Source: Prorocentrum cordatum (Eukaryota; Sar; Dinophyceae; Prorocentrales; Prorocentraceae). Taken from it: a stretch of 64,000 bases of DNA. Each line of letters opens with the position of its first letter. Within the stretch, counting starts at the first letter, position 1. Where the stretch lies: assembly GCA_963575745.1 (NCBI GenBank), contig CAUYUJ010015505.1, forward strand, positions 425,285-489,284. Direction: 5' to 3'. Shown here in pieces: positions 63,501 to 64,000 of the stretch. Both the position numbers and the translations under genes were made by a program. The notes under the pieces were generated by a model, which was not told the DNA's origin, ran no database searches, and worked only from the letters and a program-made list of their open reading frames with translations.

Positions 63501-63640
63501 TGCGACACCATGCTTTTTTGTTTTATCTGTTGTTTGGACACTCGATTGTGAAACCCTTGCGCAGTCGCAGGTGTTTGGCAGATTCCGGCACGCGCGCGCG
63601 ACGACGCGCGCGCGCACTTCGTCTTCTTTTTCCCGGCCAT
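60530..63640. repeat. 1.2-1.3-kb macrosatellite, tandem copies
   Basis: Two complete copies and one partial copy begin at the CCCACCCACCCGC landmark at about 60532, 61751 and 63052 (spacing 1219 and 1301). Each full copy carries a GCGGCCGCGGTGGCGCTGAC block, a GATGACGGCGTCCTCGCGTC block, several hairpin-prone GCGCGCGACGACGCGCGC words within a GGATTTCGGCATGC context, and a GGGGCAGA.AATCAGATGCAA block near the end. An isolated copy lies at 20676-21930. Frames are not conserved between copies. Confidence 0.85.
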
Positions 63641-63766
63641 CCTGCGGTGTTGGGCCCTCGTTTTGAAAACGGTATCCGCGTTCCTCCCTCCTTCCTTCCT
63701 CCTTCTCCCCCATCCTTCCTCCTCCCCCTCCTCCTTCTTCCCTGCGTCTCAGCCAACCAGCAAAGC

Positions 63767-63990
63767 GTTTCGTGGCCCGATAGGGAGCTCTACCGAAGGC
63801 CCCTGTGGCAAGGTTCGCATGGCGGCCCCGCGCATGGGCGCACCCCACACAGGGTTCGTGGCCCCATAGGGAGCAGTGGCAGGGTTCGCATGGCGGCCCC
63901 GCCCCATCTTTGCGCGCCCCTCACACGGTTCGTGGCCCCATAGGGAGCTCCACAGAAGGCCCCGGTGGCAGGGTCCGCCAAGACACATGT
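63767..63990. repeat. ~90-bp repeat, second locus
   Basis: Two to three units of GTTTCGTGGCCCCATAGGGA, then GCTCCAC.GAAGGCCCC, then GGCAGGGTTCGCATGGCGGC. Same family as 14151-14740, here reaching the right edge of the window. Confidence 0.8.
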
Positions 63991-64000
63991 ATACACATAC

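Noticed and set aside
1-64000. rRNA, tRNA or spliced-leader genes
   Set aside because: I looked for the dinoflagellate spliced-leader word, rRNA-like conserved words and cloverleaf patterns and recognised none; a covariance-model scan would be decisive but could not be run.

Overview
This looks like a piece of nuclear genome from a dinoflagellate alga. I infer this from several things together: very high repeat and microsatellite content at high GC; almost no ordinary genes in 64 kb; Lys-Pro-Ala-Ala-rich basic tails and a transposase family with a Ser-Asp-Glu-Val-Thr-Pro-Gly-Asn motif, both of which I associate with dinoflagellate protein sets; and intron/acceptor-like signals without a clean canonical gene structure. 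No rRNA, tRNA, spliced-leader gene, CRISPR array or bacterial operon was recognised. The species cannot be named from the sequence.

Layout. 1-5.9 kb: short-period degenerate repeats (GGGCC..TCTTGG type) and trinucleotide microsatellites. 5.9-9.84 kb: a decayed reverse-transcriptase element whose palm motifs lie in three different frames and whose catalytic box reads YVDN; its last third is an open 489-codon frame with an Arg-Asp-rich tail. 9.9-30.2 kb: mostly satellites, foldback elements and dispersed repeats, including a 157-bp near-perfect foldback, a 592-bp foldback built from a repeat also present at 7.5 kb, a 66-70-bp minisatellite, an 83-bp array and one copy of a 1.2-1.3-kb macrosatellite, plus one small putative membrane-protein ORF on the minus strand (26.5 kb).

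30,240-44,472: the most interesting part. A 14.2-kb segment is bounded by inverted termini that start CTCTACTGTGGTGAAC and are followed by short subterminal repeats. Inside, all recognisable genes lie on the plus strand: two adjacent uncharacterised proteins (277 and 484 aa), a third broken by one frameshift, an acidic/Ala-Pro-rich gene probably split by introns, a short basic N-terminal exon, a 515-aa protein with a basic Lys-Pro-Ala tail, and next to the right end a transposase-like gene broken by frameshifts and an 81-nt poly-T run. I read it as a giant multi-gene DNA transposon. It has itself been hit by two copies of a ~160-bp MITE and by a 207-bp foldback.

46.0-56.8 kb: a minus-strand retrotransposon. 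Reading right to left it holds ORF1 (zinc-ribbon plus coiled-coil, 407 aa), an APE-type endonuclease, then reverse transcriptase, zinc finger, RNase H and a Cys-rich tail. The frames change +1 between ORF1 and endonuclease and -1 between endonuclease and RT. It is bracketed by directly repeated ~1.1-kb sequences and, outside those, by inversely oriented arrays of a 51-bp minisatellite. 56.9-64 kb: duplicated CT/GA-flanked units, a 27-bp minisatellite, TATG repeats and tandem copies of the 1.2-1.3-kb macrosatellite.

Most of the window is therefore mobile DNA and satellites. Cellular genes, if any, are limited to weak candidates. Family assignments come from motif recognition only; no database search was possible.
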